Assembly: GCA_036583965.1 (NCBI GenBank)
Contig: JAZBQD010000030.1
Coordinates: 50,593,551 to 50,657,550, forward strand
DNA: 64,000 bases
Direction: 5' to 3'
Source: Prunella strophiata
Taxonomy: Eukaryota > Chordata > Aves > Passeriformes > Prunellidae
Positions 53,099 through 62,286 of this stretch are shown one piece after another (the stretch's first letter is position 1; each line of letters starts with the position of its first letter). The notes under the pieces were generated by a model that was given only the letters and a program-made list of their open reading frames with translations, was not told the origin of the DNA and did no database searches. Position numbers and translations under genes: made by a program.

Positions 53099-53568
53099 CT
53101 TGGTTTGAGACAATTTAAGGAGAAAAACTTGTGGAATGAGTTGCTTCCACTGATGCCTTAGGGTTTTAGTTTGTATATTTTTCATGTATTTGTAATCCTG
53201 TAATTCTTTAGTGTATAGCTCTAAACCCCATATATAGTGCTAGCTAATGTCTTCACATTTTGGTCAGACGAAACAATTCCTCTCTTGACCTAGGAATCAA
53301 GGACACCTTACTGTCTTAGGCCCCAAGAACTATAAATAAAAGTGAACTGGAGTGGAGCCAGCTGGGGGTAAAATGTCTTAATTGCCTGAAGCTGTAATTG
53401 GAACATTAAACCCCAATATGCAAATGGACCAAACTTATAAAAGCATGAGAACTCGTGAACCATCATCCATTTTGGGGGTAGCCCCTGAGGGAGCTTCATC
53501 TGCCTGAAATATACCTTCTTTCATTCTCTTAATTTTGTCTGGCCTCTGTTTTAGGTAGCCCCGAAAAA
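53099..53568 (+). mobile_element. LTR, plus orientation, with downstream leader
   Basis: Starts with gtcttggtttgagacaattt, has a TATA box (ttataaaagcatg at about 53436), an R/U5-like part (tttgtctggcctctgtttta) and ends ggcatca. Sequence after it (tggcaactacaaagagtcag) looks like the start of a retroviral leader. The edge coincides with the end of the antisense ERVL-like element, so which element owns the first 50 bases is uncertain. Confidence 0.65.
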
Positions 53569-54100
53569 GGCATCAGTTTCTGGCAACTACAAAGAGTCAG
53601 CGAGGCCTCTGGAGAATCCTCTGGACTGAACAAGACCCAGCTTTGACACCACCCTCCCCCACCCCCCTCTGGCACCTTTGGCAGCAGTGGCTACAGTCCA
53701 GGTGGTGCCAGAGTCCAAGAATCCTCCAAATCCTGTACAGAGGCAAGTGAGTAAGAGAGTTAAAAGTGGTGCTTTAACTTAAGTTTTGTGCTAAGAGATC
53801 TCTTATGGCTTTGTTTGGTGTATGGAAGGAACCAAGAGGGTCCAAGGGTGGTTTTTCATTCATTTGTTGTTACCCCCATTCCCTGTTCGTAAGAAGGGAC
53901 ACCCTCTGAAAGAGCGGAGTTTTAGCACTTCAATGGCTAGGTTTGGCCTGGGGCCAGTAGTGGCATGGTGAGTCAGGTCCCCCACAGCTGGTCTGGAGGT
54001 TGTGAGTTCTAGTCCTGTGTGTTCCTTTTTCTTCTTCTCTCTCTCTCCCTCTACTAAGTGTGTGGTTAGGTTGCTTTGCTTCATTTCTGTGATCTTTCTT
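53569..54100 (+). mobile_element. ERV leader with tRNA/SINE-like segment
   Basis: Untranslated leader-like sequence after the LTR. At about 53950-54030 lies a tRNA-like stretch (tagtggcatggtgagtcag, then ggttgtgagttctagtcc, resembling polymerase III A and B boxes). Its minus-strand translation (GLELTTSRPAVGDLTHHA) resembles the peptides typically produced by conceptual translation of tRNA-derived SINEs. Confidence 0.4.
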
Positions 54101-54445
54101 CTTTATAAGCAGGCATTGCATGGGAGCTGACTGTCTGGTCAGAGAGAAAGTCAGATAAACTTTCCCAGGCATTGCTATGGGGAGTTTTGAGAAAACTCAG
54201 AGAAAGAATAAAATAATCTTTAACCTTTGCAGCTGGTGTTTTGAACTTGTTGTTTACTTGTGAGATGTTTTCAAGAAGGGTGCTTCCCAATTAGCCAATG
54301 ATGTGAGGGGTGTTGATTGAGGACCAGTCAGGTCCAGCTTTCTCAGAACAGTCTATAAAAGGATGTGAATCTAATGAACTTTGCATTTTGCCTCTTAGAA
54401 GGCCTTGGAGTTGTGTTGCTTCATTCAGCTGTCCCTAATACGACA
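54101..54445 (+). mobile_element. LTR (3' part) of a class II-type ERV
   Basis: TATA box tctataaaagg at 54351-54361 and an R/U5 region ending taatacgaca at 54445, matching the style of the 3' LTR end gtattgcgaca at 60502. It is followed by ctggtgaccacc, a plausible primer-binding site. The left end is not defined. Confidence 0.6.
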
Positions 54446-54532
54446 GCTACATCTGGTGACCACCTGTCGTTCCTTGCAACCAAGACTGACGAACAGGAGA
54501 CACACTCCATCTTCCATTAAGAGAGGTACGGC

Positions 54533-54671
54533 TGTCGCCCTGTTCTACTAAAGTTCTTCTAAACCTTCTTATGTTTACATTTTTGTAATGGAGTTTCTCA
54601 CACACTGTTCATGTAAATAATTATTGTTTTGCATTCCTTTCTGGAGGAGGAGAGAATTGATGGACTGTTGA
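54533..54671 (+). repeat. Truncated 5' LTR (U3 start), direct repeat of 60206-60344
   Basis: Begins TGTCGCCCTGTTCT and is about 90 percent identical over 139 bases to the start of the 3' LTR at 60206-60344 (for example gtaatggagtttctcac, catgtaaataattattgttt). It then jumps to gag-like sequence, so the rest of this LTR and the leader are missing. Confidence 0.85.
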
Positions 54672-55290
54672 CTGGTGACGCGGCCAGCGAGAGACTGGTG
54701 GTCCCCTGTGGCCATGGGCCTCAGGCTGGTGGGCCTTCCTCAATGGATTTGTGGACACTCCCCCCGTGTGAGGTGACCGTATGTCCGAAGGAACATGGGC
54801 AGTTCTGGAGAGAAGTCAAAGCTAAGTTTGAGGAAATAGGTGATCGTGCCCTTGCGCGTCACCTCCAGGATTGCAGGTGATGGCTTCTCTGGCCCTGCTG
54901 ATGCTGCCAGGGATGCGATGTCGGGTGGTGTTGAGCTGACTCCCAGCCAGGCACCTGCCTCTGTCCCTGTGGGGTCCACAGGACGGGATTTAGCAAGGTA
55001 CTGTCGCCTTACCAGGGGGTTGCCATGCTTTCTCTGTGCTTAGGGGTGTTACTTATAACACCCATCAACCTATATCAAGGAAAGCTATGATAAAACTCTG
55101 TCTTAAGGTTATAAAATATGGTCTGGGGTCTGTTGAAGTCATGCAGATGCTTCGAGTGTTTGCTGCTGGTTTACTGACACCTTATGACATCCGAAGTCTG
55201 GCTCGTGCTCTTTTTCAGCCTGTAGCATACGACGTTTTTGAGTCTAAATGGACTCAGGTTGGCAGTCAGAGCAGTGGAGCAGAATGCTAA
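54672..55290 (+). pseudogene. ERV gag, N-terminal part (frame-broken)
   Basis: Frames at 54629-54880, 54840-55043 and 55036-55290 succeed one another and carry gag-like text such as MDLWTLPPCE and, in the capsid part, SLARALFQPVAYDVFESKW. The reading shifts at about 55258 into the next frame. Matrix and early capsid are thus present but split by at least two frame changes. Confidence 0.7.
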
Positions 55291-56276
55291 GCTGGGTCCA
55301 GCGGGATCCCAGGCGTGTGATTGACACTGATGTGCTGCTGGGCACACGTGATTATGCTGGGCCTAATGGGCAGGTTGGCTTCGATCCCCTTGTGCTCAAT
55401 CAGTGTCAATCAATAGGCCTGGCAGCGTTGATTCAGACCATAGAAATGGTTGCTCCAACAAAGCCATTTGGGACTGTTGTCCAGGGGGCTGATGAGTCTT
55501 TCCTGCAATTTGCGAACAGGCTGGCTGCCTCTGTGGAGAAGCAGGTGGGAGATCCTGACACAAGGACGCTTTTGCTTAAGAACCTTGCAAGAAGTAACTG
55601 CAATGCCAATTGTAGGATAATCATAGAGGCTCTTCCTGGTGATCCTTCTGTCTCTCAGATGGCGGAGGCCTGTGAAAAGATAGGCACCTCAGGTCATAAG
55701 ACACCTGCCTTGGCTACTGCTGTGCAGCCAGTCTGGGCAGTGCCACAGGGCAAGCAGCAGCAGCAGGGGAATGCTCAGGCCAGCAAGAAACAGGGGAAGA
55801 AGGGACAGAAGGTCACAACTCCCTTGTTTTTGTGTGGTCGGTGTGGAAGGCCAAACCATACTTCAGATGTCTGTAAGGCAACTGTTCATGTTAATGACCA
55901 GGCTTTGCCGGGCTCGGGAAACGGGAAGAGGAGCACAAAGGGGAGATGCACTCAGACACAAGTTTCTCTCCAAGAAGCTGATGGAGGTCTGCTTAGCCGG
56001 CTTACAGCCAGCACCCGCGGCTCAGTGGGTGTAGATGTCTGCACAGCAGAAACAGTTGTCCTAGATTCTTGCAAAATACACAAGGTCCCCCTGGATGCCT
56101 TTGGTCCCTTGGGTGAGGGCATGAGTGCTCTCCTTATGGGGAGAGCTAGTGCCACCCTTCAGGGCATCATTGTGCACGTGGAACTCATTGATGCAGATTT
56201 CACAGGACAGATTTGTGCCATGGTCTCCACACCCACCCCCTGCTGTCATTATCCCGAAAGGGACGCGGATTGCTGA
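55248..56276 (+). pseudogene. ERV gag C-terminal part (capsid/nucleocapsid) fused in frame to dUTPase
   Basis: The longest open frame of the ERV cluster, 342 codons. It contains the capsid major homology region (QGADESFLQFANRLAASVE, about 55483-55540), a Gln/Lys-rich linker, one CCHC zinc knuckle (CGRCGRPNHTSDVC, about 55836-55877), then a trimeric-dUTPase-like domain starting near RGSVGVDVC (about 56017) and reaching DADFTGQICAMV. Upstream gag is in another frame, so the fusion ORF has no natural start. Class II retroviruses place dUTPase with protease, consistent with this layout. Called a pseudogene because the surrounding element is broken. Confidence 0.85.
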
Positions 56277-56700
56277 ACTCGTGCCTTTTAAGTTTTCTGT
56301 TTGCAGGACAGTTGACCGGTCATGAGGAGATGGCAGCTTTGGGTCCACTGGGCTGCCTCAAGTTCGCTGTCCTGACCAAAGAACGTCCCGAGATGCTGTG
56401 CACCCTGTCCATCCCTGGGCGCAACACCAGCAGAGATCAGTCTCCATGGGCTTCTTGACAGTGGCACAGATGTCACAGTTGTCTCCCTTGCTGCCTGGCC
56501 CCCAGAGTGGTCCTTGGATCCAGTGTAGAAGCCTGTCGCAGGATTGGGAGGAACAGCACAATGCTACATGAGCCAGAGGCCCGTGCTGATCACGAACCTG
56601 GAGGGACAGACGGCCATGGTTTGGCCTCACGTTACTTCAACTTGTGCTAACCTCTGGGGAAGGGATGTTCTATCCACGTGGGGGGTGTGCATTGGGATGG
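56277..56700 (+). pseudogene. ERV protease remnant
   Basis: A frame carrying GLLDSGTDVTVVSLAAWP begins near 56450; LDSGTD is the retroviral aspartyl protease active-site triad in a variant form. Stops follow shortly after, and the link from the dUTPase frame is also broken. Confidence 0.75.
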
Positions 56701-56779
56701 ATTTTTGATGGGGGCCACTGTGATGAAGGGCACAGAGTATCCTACGCCTCCTTTATGGTGGCTGGTGGACAAACCCTGT

Positions 56780-57480
56780 TTGGGAGAGCCAGTGGCCCTT
56801 CCATCATGACAAATTAGTTGCCCTTTGAAACCTGGTGCAGTAGCAATTGGACCAGGGTCAACCTGGTGCAGTAGCAATTGGACCAAGGTCATCTGGAGCC
56901 TTCTACCAGTCCCTGGAACACTCCTGTCTTCTGCATCAAGAAAAAAATCTGGGAAATGGAGGTTGTTGCAAGACCTCCGAAAAGTCAATGCCGTGATGGA
57001 AAGCATGGGAACATTGCAGGCAGGCATGCTGTCGCCTACCATGCTTCCCGCAGATTGGCCAGTCCTCATTGTGGATTTGAAGGATTTTTTTTTTACAATT
57101 CCTTGCAATTCCCAATGACAAACCGAAATTTGCCTTCTCAGTGCCAGCAAATAACAGTGCTGAGCCCGCGCAGTGATATCAATGGAGAACTTTGCCTCAG
57201 GGCATGCTGGAACAGCCTGGCCATATGCTAATGGTATGTGGCCCGTGCCTTGTCTGGAGTTCGCAAGCAGTTTCCTGATGCCCATCTTTACCACAATATG
57301 GATGACATTTTGGTGGTTTCATCCACCCAGGATGAGCTGCTGCAGGATACAGTCTCTAGTTGCTCAATGCTTTGCATTCTCATGGGCTGCAGGTTGCTCC
57401 AGAAAACATTCAACAACAACCTCCTTGGAAGTGTTTGGGGGTTAAAATTCTGGAACAGACAATCTGACACCAGGAGGTGC
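56780..57480 (+). pseudogene. ERV reverse transcriptase, fingers/palm (frame-broken)
   Basis: Consecutive frames read [16 protein letters not shown] and [15 protein letters not shown] (palm aspartate motif), then FPDAHLYHNMDDILVVSS at about 57274-57327. The catalytic YxDD motif reads Asn-Met-Asp-Asp at 57295-57306. A T run (57088-57096) and the 31-bp duplication coincide with frame changes. Confidence 0.82.
56831..56891. repeat. 31-bp tandem duplication in ERV pol
   Basis: cctggtgcagtagcaattgg occurs twice at a 31-base spacing with one mismatch per unit (ccaggg versus ccaagg). It shifts the RT reading frame. Confidence 0.92.
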
Positions 57481-58163
57481 AATTTGTGCATTCAGTGAAG
57501 ACAATGAATGATGTCCAGAAATTGGTAGGTGTCATCACTTGGTTACATCCATACTTGGGACTGACTGATGCACAACTGTCTCCCCTGTTTGATTTGTTAA
57601 AGGGAGACTCTGATTTGAAGTCACCTTGCACATTAACCCCTGAGGCACGAGTGCTGGAGGAGGTTCAGCAAGCTGTTTCTGCTGGCCAAGTTTATTGCAT
57701 TGATTCTTCCATTGATGTCACTGTGTTTATTACTACTCCAGATTTGCATCCCACAGGCATCATTGGCCAATGGAGTGACAAATGGTCTCATTCCTTGCAC
57801 ATCTTGGAATGGGTCTTCCTGCCCCATCAACCACAGAAGATGGCAACCGCATTCTTTGAGCTAATTGCTCATTTGATAATCAAATGCCAGCAATGGTGTT
57901 TGCAATTGATGGGTGTGGATCCCGCAAAGATCATACTCCCAATACAGCGGGAGGATTTTGACTGGAGTTTTGCAAACAGTGTGGAGTTTAAAAGTGGAGT
58001 TCCCTTCAAAGTGCTCTGGAAAACTTTTCAGGGCAGATCACTTGTCATCTGCCCAACCACAAGCTACTGCAGGTGGCGAAATTCACATAAATCTCTTTGC
58101 AGCCCAAAAATAGTCAGGAGCCAGTGCAAGGACCTGTCAGGGCCTCTCTGTAGCTCGAGATGA
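57477..58163 (+). pseudogene. ERV reverse transcriptase thumb/connection
   Basis: A 228-codon frame reading QKLVGVITWLHPYLGLTDAQ, LSPLFDLLKGDSDLKSP, LTPEARVLEEVQQAV and ATAFFELIAHLIIKC, typical of the class II ERV thumb and connection subdomains. It loses resemblance at its end, where the antisense LTR begins. Confidence 0.82.
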
Positions 58164-58720
58164 CCCCAATCAGTTAGAAAGTCTCTGTGTTCTGGCCCGA
58201 GAAACCGAAGAAGGAGTCAGGAGCTTCTTGTCCAGTTTTCAAGGTTGTTTATTGTTGCTTATCTAACAGATTTTTCCCCTGGCCAGCCGAGGTCCGTTCA
58301 GCAGGCCAGTTCAGAGTGCACTGCCCACCTCTGGGGCGGTGCTGTCTTTTTATACTAAAAACTACATGTACATTATTTACCGTTCTTTTCCAATACCTAT
58401 CACCCATGTTACAGAGTCTAACTCTACTCTAAACCAATCCAAAAATGCCACCATCACCCAGAAGATGGAGGACCTGAAGAAGGAGAAAGAAGGACAGAAC
58501 ATGCCCAAATTCCTCCATCTTGCCCCCCCGAACCCTTATCTAAAAACCCTAAAATTCTATATTTTCACCCTGTGAGAAACTTATTATTACTCTACTTAAT
58601 TTGTGTGGCTTGTAATTCTTCATATAAAGTTGGTAATCTTTTCCATGGCTCAATATCAAAGGCACAGGGGTCTTGGGCTCTGTGCCAAGGTCTCTGAGCC
58701 CCCTGTCAGGGGCTCGAGCC
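58160..58720 (-). mobile_element. Solo LTR inserted antisense in ERV pol
   Basis: Separates the connection subdomain from RNase H. On the minus strand it shows TAGTATAAAAAG (plus about 58351-58362, TATA) followed by AATAAA (plus tttatt in ggttgtttattgttgc, about 58246). Possible ends are TGACCCC at about 58161 on the left and CTGTCA at about 58708 on the right. ctcgag occurs on both sides (58157 and 58711) but not exactly adjacent to those ends, so the target duplication is unresolved. Confidence 0.75.
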
Positions 58721-58734
58721 ATCCAGGGCAGCCA

Positions 58735-59175
58735 GAGGAATGTCCTGACTTCCGACAAGGACCCACTGTCTTCACTGACGGTTTGGGGAAAACAGAGAAG
58801 GCCATTGTTACTTGGAAGGATGGATCTGAGTGGCAGGTCCTGGAAGGTCATGAGGATGAGTCAGCCCAATTGGTTGAATTGAGGGCTGCTGTCATGGCAT
58901 TTGAGAGATTTTCCCAGGAGCCTTTCAATTTGGTCACTGATTCTGCCTACATGGCTGGCATCACACAGCAGTTGGATTATTCAGTTTTGAAGGAGGTCAG
59001 TAATCCTGCCTTGTTTCATTTACTGAAGACCTTGTGGTGTGCCATTCAGGCCCAGGTTCATCTGCACTACATTCTGCATGTGAGGAGTCACACCAATTTG
59101 CCAGGGTTTTTAGCGGAAGGTAACGCGAGGGCTGACATGTTGGCTAACCCAGCGTGGGTAGCTACCTCAGCCTGA
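58735..59175 (+). pseudogene. ERV RNase H domain
   Basis: Reads TVFTDGLGKTEKAIVTW (first catalytic Asp), SAQLVELRAAVMAFERF (Glu), NLVTDSAYMAGI (Asp) and HVRSHTNLPGFLAEGNARAD (terminal His/Asp region). All four conserved acidic positions are recognisable, and the 190-codon frame is open from inside the LTR insertion. It continues by frameshift into integrase. Confidence 0.85.
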
Positions 59176-59990
59176 CACACTCACTCAGGCCAAGGCATCG
59201 CATGGGTTTTTCCCATCAGAACGCACATACCCTGCAGAAGCAGTTTCAGCTGATGCCAACTGAGGCTCATGACATTGTCGAGTCATGTGATGACTGCCAC
59301 GCACTTGCTCCGCCTTTGCTGGCAGGGGTAGACCCCAGAGGCCTTAGGGCCTTCGAGCTTTGGCAGACTGATGTCACCCAGATTGCCGAGTTTGGCCGGC
59401 TCAAGTATGTGCATGTCACTGTGGACATGTTCTCCTCTATGATGTGGGCTTCTGCTCACACTGGGGAAAAGGCCCGCGATGTCATTGCCCACTAGAGGCA
59501 GGCCTTTGCCGTTCTGGGCATACCTTCTGCTGTGAAAACCAACAATGGTCCTGCTTACACATCGCAGAAGGTGCAGCAGTTCCTGCAGTTGTGGGGTGTG
59601 TCACACAAGTTTGGTATCCCTCATTCTCCGACTAGTCAAGCTATTGTAGAACGCGCTCATGGTACTCTGAAGCGTGTTCTTCAAAAACAAAAACGGGGAA
59701 TGCAGGGTGCAAAACCCTCACAGTCAGTTGGCAAAAGCTTTGTATACCATCAATCATCTCACCGTGCCACAGAACTCAAATAATCCTGTCATTTTCAATC
59801 ATCATGTCTCATTGCAGGCTTCAGACGAGACGCCTCAATCTCCAGTGAAGGTTCGGGTGCAGAATTTAGTCACCAAACAGTGGGAAGGTCCCTATGACCT
59901 TATCACTTTGGGGTGTGGGTATGCTTGCGTATCCACAGATACTGGGGTACACTGGGTGCCTTCGAAGTGTGTCCGCCCTGACCTGTGACC
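59170..59990 (+). pseudogene. ERV integrase (stop codon, altered catalytic residue)
   Basis: N-terminal zinc-binding HHCC (HQNAH, CDDC), catalytic core with the first Asp (WQTDVTQI), then a TAG at 59493-59495. The second catalytic position reads Asn in VKTNNGPAYTS (codon AAC at 59541), followed by the catalytic Glu in AIVERAHGTLKRV. The C-terminal domain (QWEGPYDLITLG, GYACVSTDTGVHWVP) is in another frame (59674-59988). Class II type. Non-functional as it stands. Confidence 0.88.
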
Positions 59991-60205
59991 GCAGAGACAG
60001 AATCCGGCCGACAGGCAAGGTGGAAACTGTGACCAAACTGAAAGTCATCAAGTGGATGAATCATTGAGTGATGACTCAGATGCAGACAATGTGAGTGATC
60101 ACTCCAATGATCCTCCATGAGTGGACACTGAGCATTGTTCATTTTTCCTTTTAATATTTTTCATTGTTTTTTTCTTTTTCTTTTTTAAACTGAAAAAGGG
60201 TGAGA

Positions 60206-60502
60206 TGTCACCCTGTTCTTCTAAAGATCTTCTAAGCCTTCTGATGTTTATGTTTTTGTAATGGAGTTTCTCACGCACTGTTCATGTAAATAATTATTGT
60301 TTTGCATTACTTTCTCGAGGAGCAGAGAATTGATGGACTGTTGATTTGACCAGTGTGGTTGGAGAGGTGGCAGGATTTCACCCTCCAATCCATGGGCACT
60401 TTTTGCATTCTGTATATATTGAGGTCAGGAAATAAACTTCCCTCTTTTTGCCTTGGACATCCCAGCATATGTGTGTTGTTCATTTCATGTCGTATTGCGA
60501 CA
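60206..60502 (+). mobile_element. 3' LTR of the class II ERV
   Basis: Follows a polypurine tract (gaaaaagggtgaga). Starts TGTCACCCTG and ends TTGCGACA; TATA-like ctgtatatattg at about 60410 and AATAAA at 60431-60436. About 297 bp. Confidence 0.82.
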
Positions 60503-60668
60503 TATAGCAGTATATCCCTGTGCCCTCCTAAGAGGGGGCAGGTCTTTTGCGACCACAGCTAGTAGAACTGTCCTGAGGGCTGGTTGGGATGGGCCCAGCA
60601 AAGCAAGAGTTTGTATTCCGGAGCAAACCACTGCTTAGGCGGGCTGCTGGGGAAAGGTTCTCTTCAAT

Positions 60669-61350
60669 ATGGGGAATCAAACCTCTACAAAGGAGCAAAT
60701 CGTCCTTTCTGTGTGGAGGGACGCTGTTACCATGCATGGGAATTGCTGTGTAAGGTTATTCCCTGCACGCCCTGCTCTGCTGGGCAAAGGCTCATGGATT
60801 TTCAGTAGACCCTGAGAAGGCTTTTAGCCTAGATGCTTGGCAGACATTAGGAGACCAGCTGTGGCAGGAAATCTCCAGTGGAGATAAGAATGCATTAGAA
60901 TTGGCAGTTACTTGGGGCAACTCCAAGGAACCCCGGCTGTGCTGCCTTTAGCCGCTTCTGATACTACAGAGAAAGGGAAAGATAAGAAGGAGCTTGAAAC
61001 TTTTAAACAAACTATAGGGGTGCAAGAGTCAGAAAATGATTGTACTTCTGAAGAAGAAATTGACTTTCTTGAATCTGGTCCCTTGGAGCCAGATTTAAAA
61101 CCTGACTTGTTCTCTCCAGACCCTAAGCAGTCTCTGATCCTTTCTAAATCAAAGGATCTTCAAAAAAACAACTTAAAACTGATTGATTGGGCTGGGATTC
61201 ACCACCAAGCAATAAAGGAGGGGAATTTTGACTTGGCCCATTGTAGCAGTGTACTCAAACACCTTAGGTCACAGTGTGCTCCAGCCAAACCATTTTTAGT
61301 TATTCTTATCAGAACCCTCTGGAATTCATCAAGGTTGATAAGACATAAAT
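60669..61350 (+). pseudogene. Second class II ERV gag fragment (matrix region)
   Basis: ATG at 60669 opens MGNQTSTKEQ, with Gly2 as in a myristoylation signal, about 165 bases after the preceding LTR. Frameshifts follow (near 60760-60910); the frame at 60912-61358 carries a Glu/Asp-rich part (ENDCTSEEEIDFLESG) and LIDWAGIHHQAIKEGNFDLA, which looks betaretroviral. It stops at the next LTR, so only the N-terminal part of gag is present. Confidence 0.65.
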
Positions 61351-61602
61351 TGTGCTAAGTTAAGAAAGAAGAGGCTAAAAAACAAAATGCCAAGACCAGA
61401 AGAATTAGATAAAGGAGGGCCTTGAAGCACTGCACTGTAACCAATCATGTATCTTGAAAAGAGCATGCAGCACCAATCAAGAAATGTGTGATTGTGTGTG
61501 CAGTAGTATTAAAATGTATAAATAGAGCATAATGTAAACAATAAACAATAATATTCTGCTTAATCACATTGATTAGTTGTCCAGGAGTCCTGTTCTCCTG
61601 CA
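61351..61602 (+). mobile_element. LTR of a class II ERV
   Basis: Starts TGTGCTAAGTTAAG, has a TATA-like tgtataaatagagc at 61516-61529 and AATAAA at 61540-61545, ends tctcctgca. About 252 bp. Its left edge truncates the preceding gag fragment. Confidence 0.7.
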
Positions 61603-61757
61603 TGCAGGTGACCATGACGTGATGATGTAGACCAGACCCTTTGGATTCTGAAGGGGGTCTGCTGAGCGAGGACGCAGGAGGCTCTGGTCAGAGACCGCCA
61701 TGGCGGTACCATGGTGGGGGGAGTCAGAGGACAACTCCAGGAAAAGAATGCTTATGC
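61603..61757 (+). other. ERV leader
   Basis: Sequence between two LTRs with splice-donor/leader-like composition and no ORF. Probably the 5' untranslated leader of the element whose LTR precedes it. Confidence 0.45.
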
Positions 61758-62286
61758 TGTAGTGGACACTGGGAAAGATGAGATGACTGGGGGCTGGTAG
61801 GATGGACTTTGACCCTCATTCATGGAGAAAGTTTCCTAAACTTCAAGATAGACTAGAATCCACTAAAGTGTGAAGTAGGTGGTAGAGAGTAGTGTAGGTG
61901 TATCACCTAGGTGGGAAATTTAGGTTTTGGGTTTTTTAGTATGTTGTGGGTGGAAGCAAGATGGAGGACACAGGGTGTCATCCTGAGTTTCTTTTTCATG
62001 CTTCTTCATGGGTTTGGGTGGCATCTTGCAATTGGGTAGAAAAATCCGCATTGCAGGATTTTGGGGACCAGTTATTAGGTTAAAAGGGGAAATAATCAAG
62101 CTGTCAGTTCTTAATTGGATAGTTTAGCTTTAAAAGACCTTGTAACAAGAGATTGTTAGCCATTTTTGCAGTGCTTTTCCAGTGCACTGAGCCTAGTGTG
62201 GACAGTGTACAAAAACTCTAGATAAGATAACAATAAACAAGAACCTGAAGACCAAAAAAAATCCAGTGCATCTCTCTTTTCTAACA
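61758..62286 (+). mobile_element. LTR of a class II (ERVK-like) ERV, 5' LTR of the last element
   Basis: Starts TGTAGTGGACACTGGG, has TTTAAAAG near 62131, AATAAA at 62231-62236 (acaataaacaag) and ends tttctaaca. About 529 bp. Followed by leader sequence and gag, so it looks like the 5' LTR of the element that runs out of the window. Confidence 0.7.

Larger units (their letters stand above)
54533..60502 (+). mobile_element. Class II (alpha/betaretrovirus-like) ERV, env-less, defective
   Basis: Provirus-like unit flanked by a truncated 5' LTR and a complete-looking 3' LTR. Order: gag (capsid with major homology region, nucleocapsid zinc knuckle), dUTPase, protease, reverse transcriptase, RNase H, integrase, polypurine tract (aaaaagggtgaga), 3' LTR. 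Only about 200 bases separate integrase from the LTR, so there is no env. Breaks include frameshifts through gag and RT, an antisense LTR in pol (about 58.16-58.72 kb), Asn in place of the Tyr of the YxDD motif, an in-frame stop at 59493-59495, and Asn for the second catalytic Asp of integrase. It cannot be replication-competent as shown. Confidence 0.88.

Noticed and set aside
60003..60200. A possible env gene after integrase
   Set aside because: Only about 200 bases remain before the polypurine tract and 3' LTR, with a short acidic reading and no envelope-like features.
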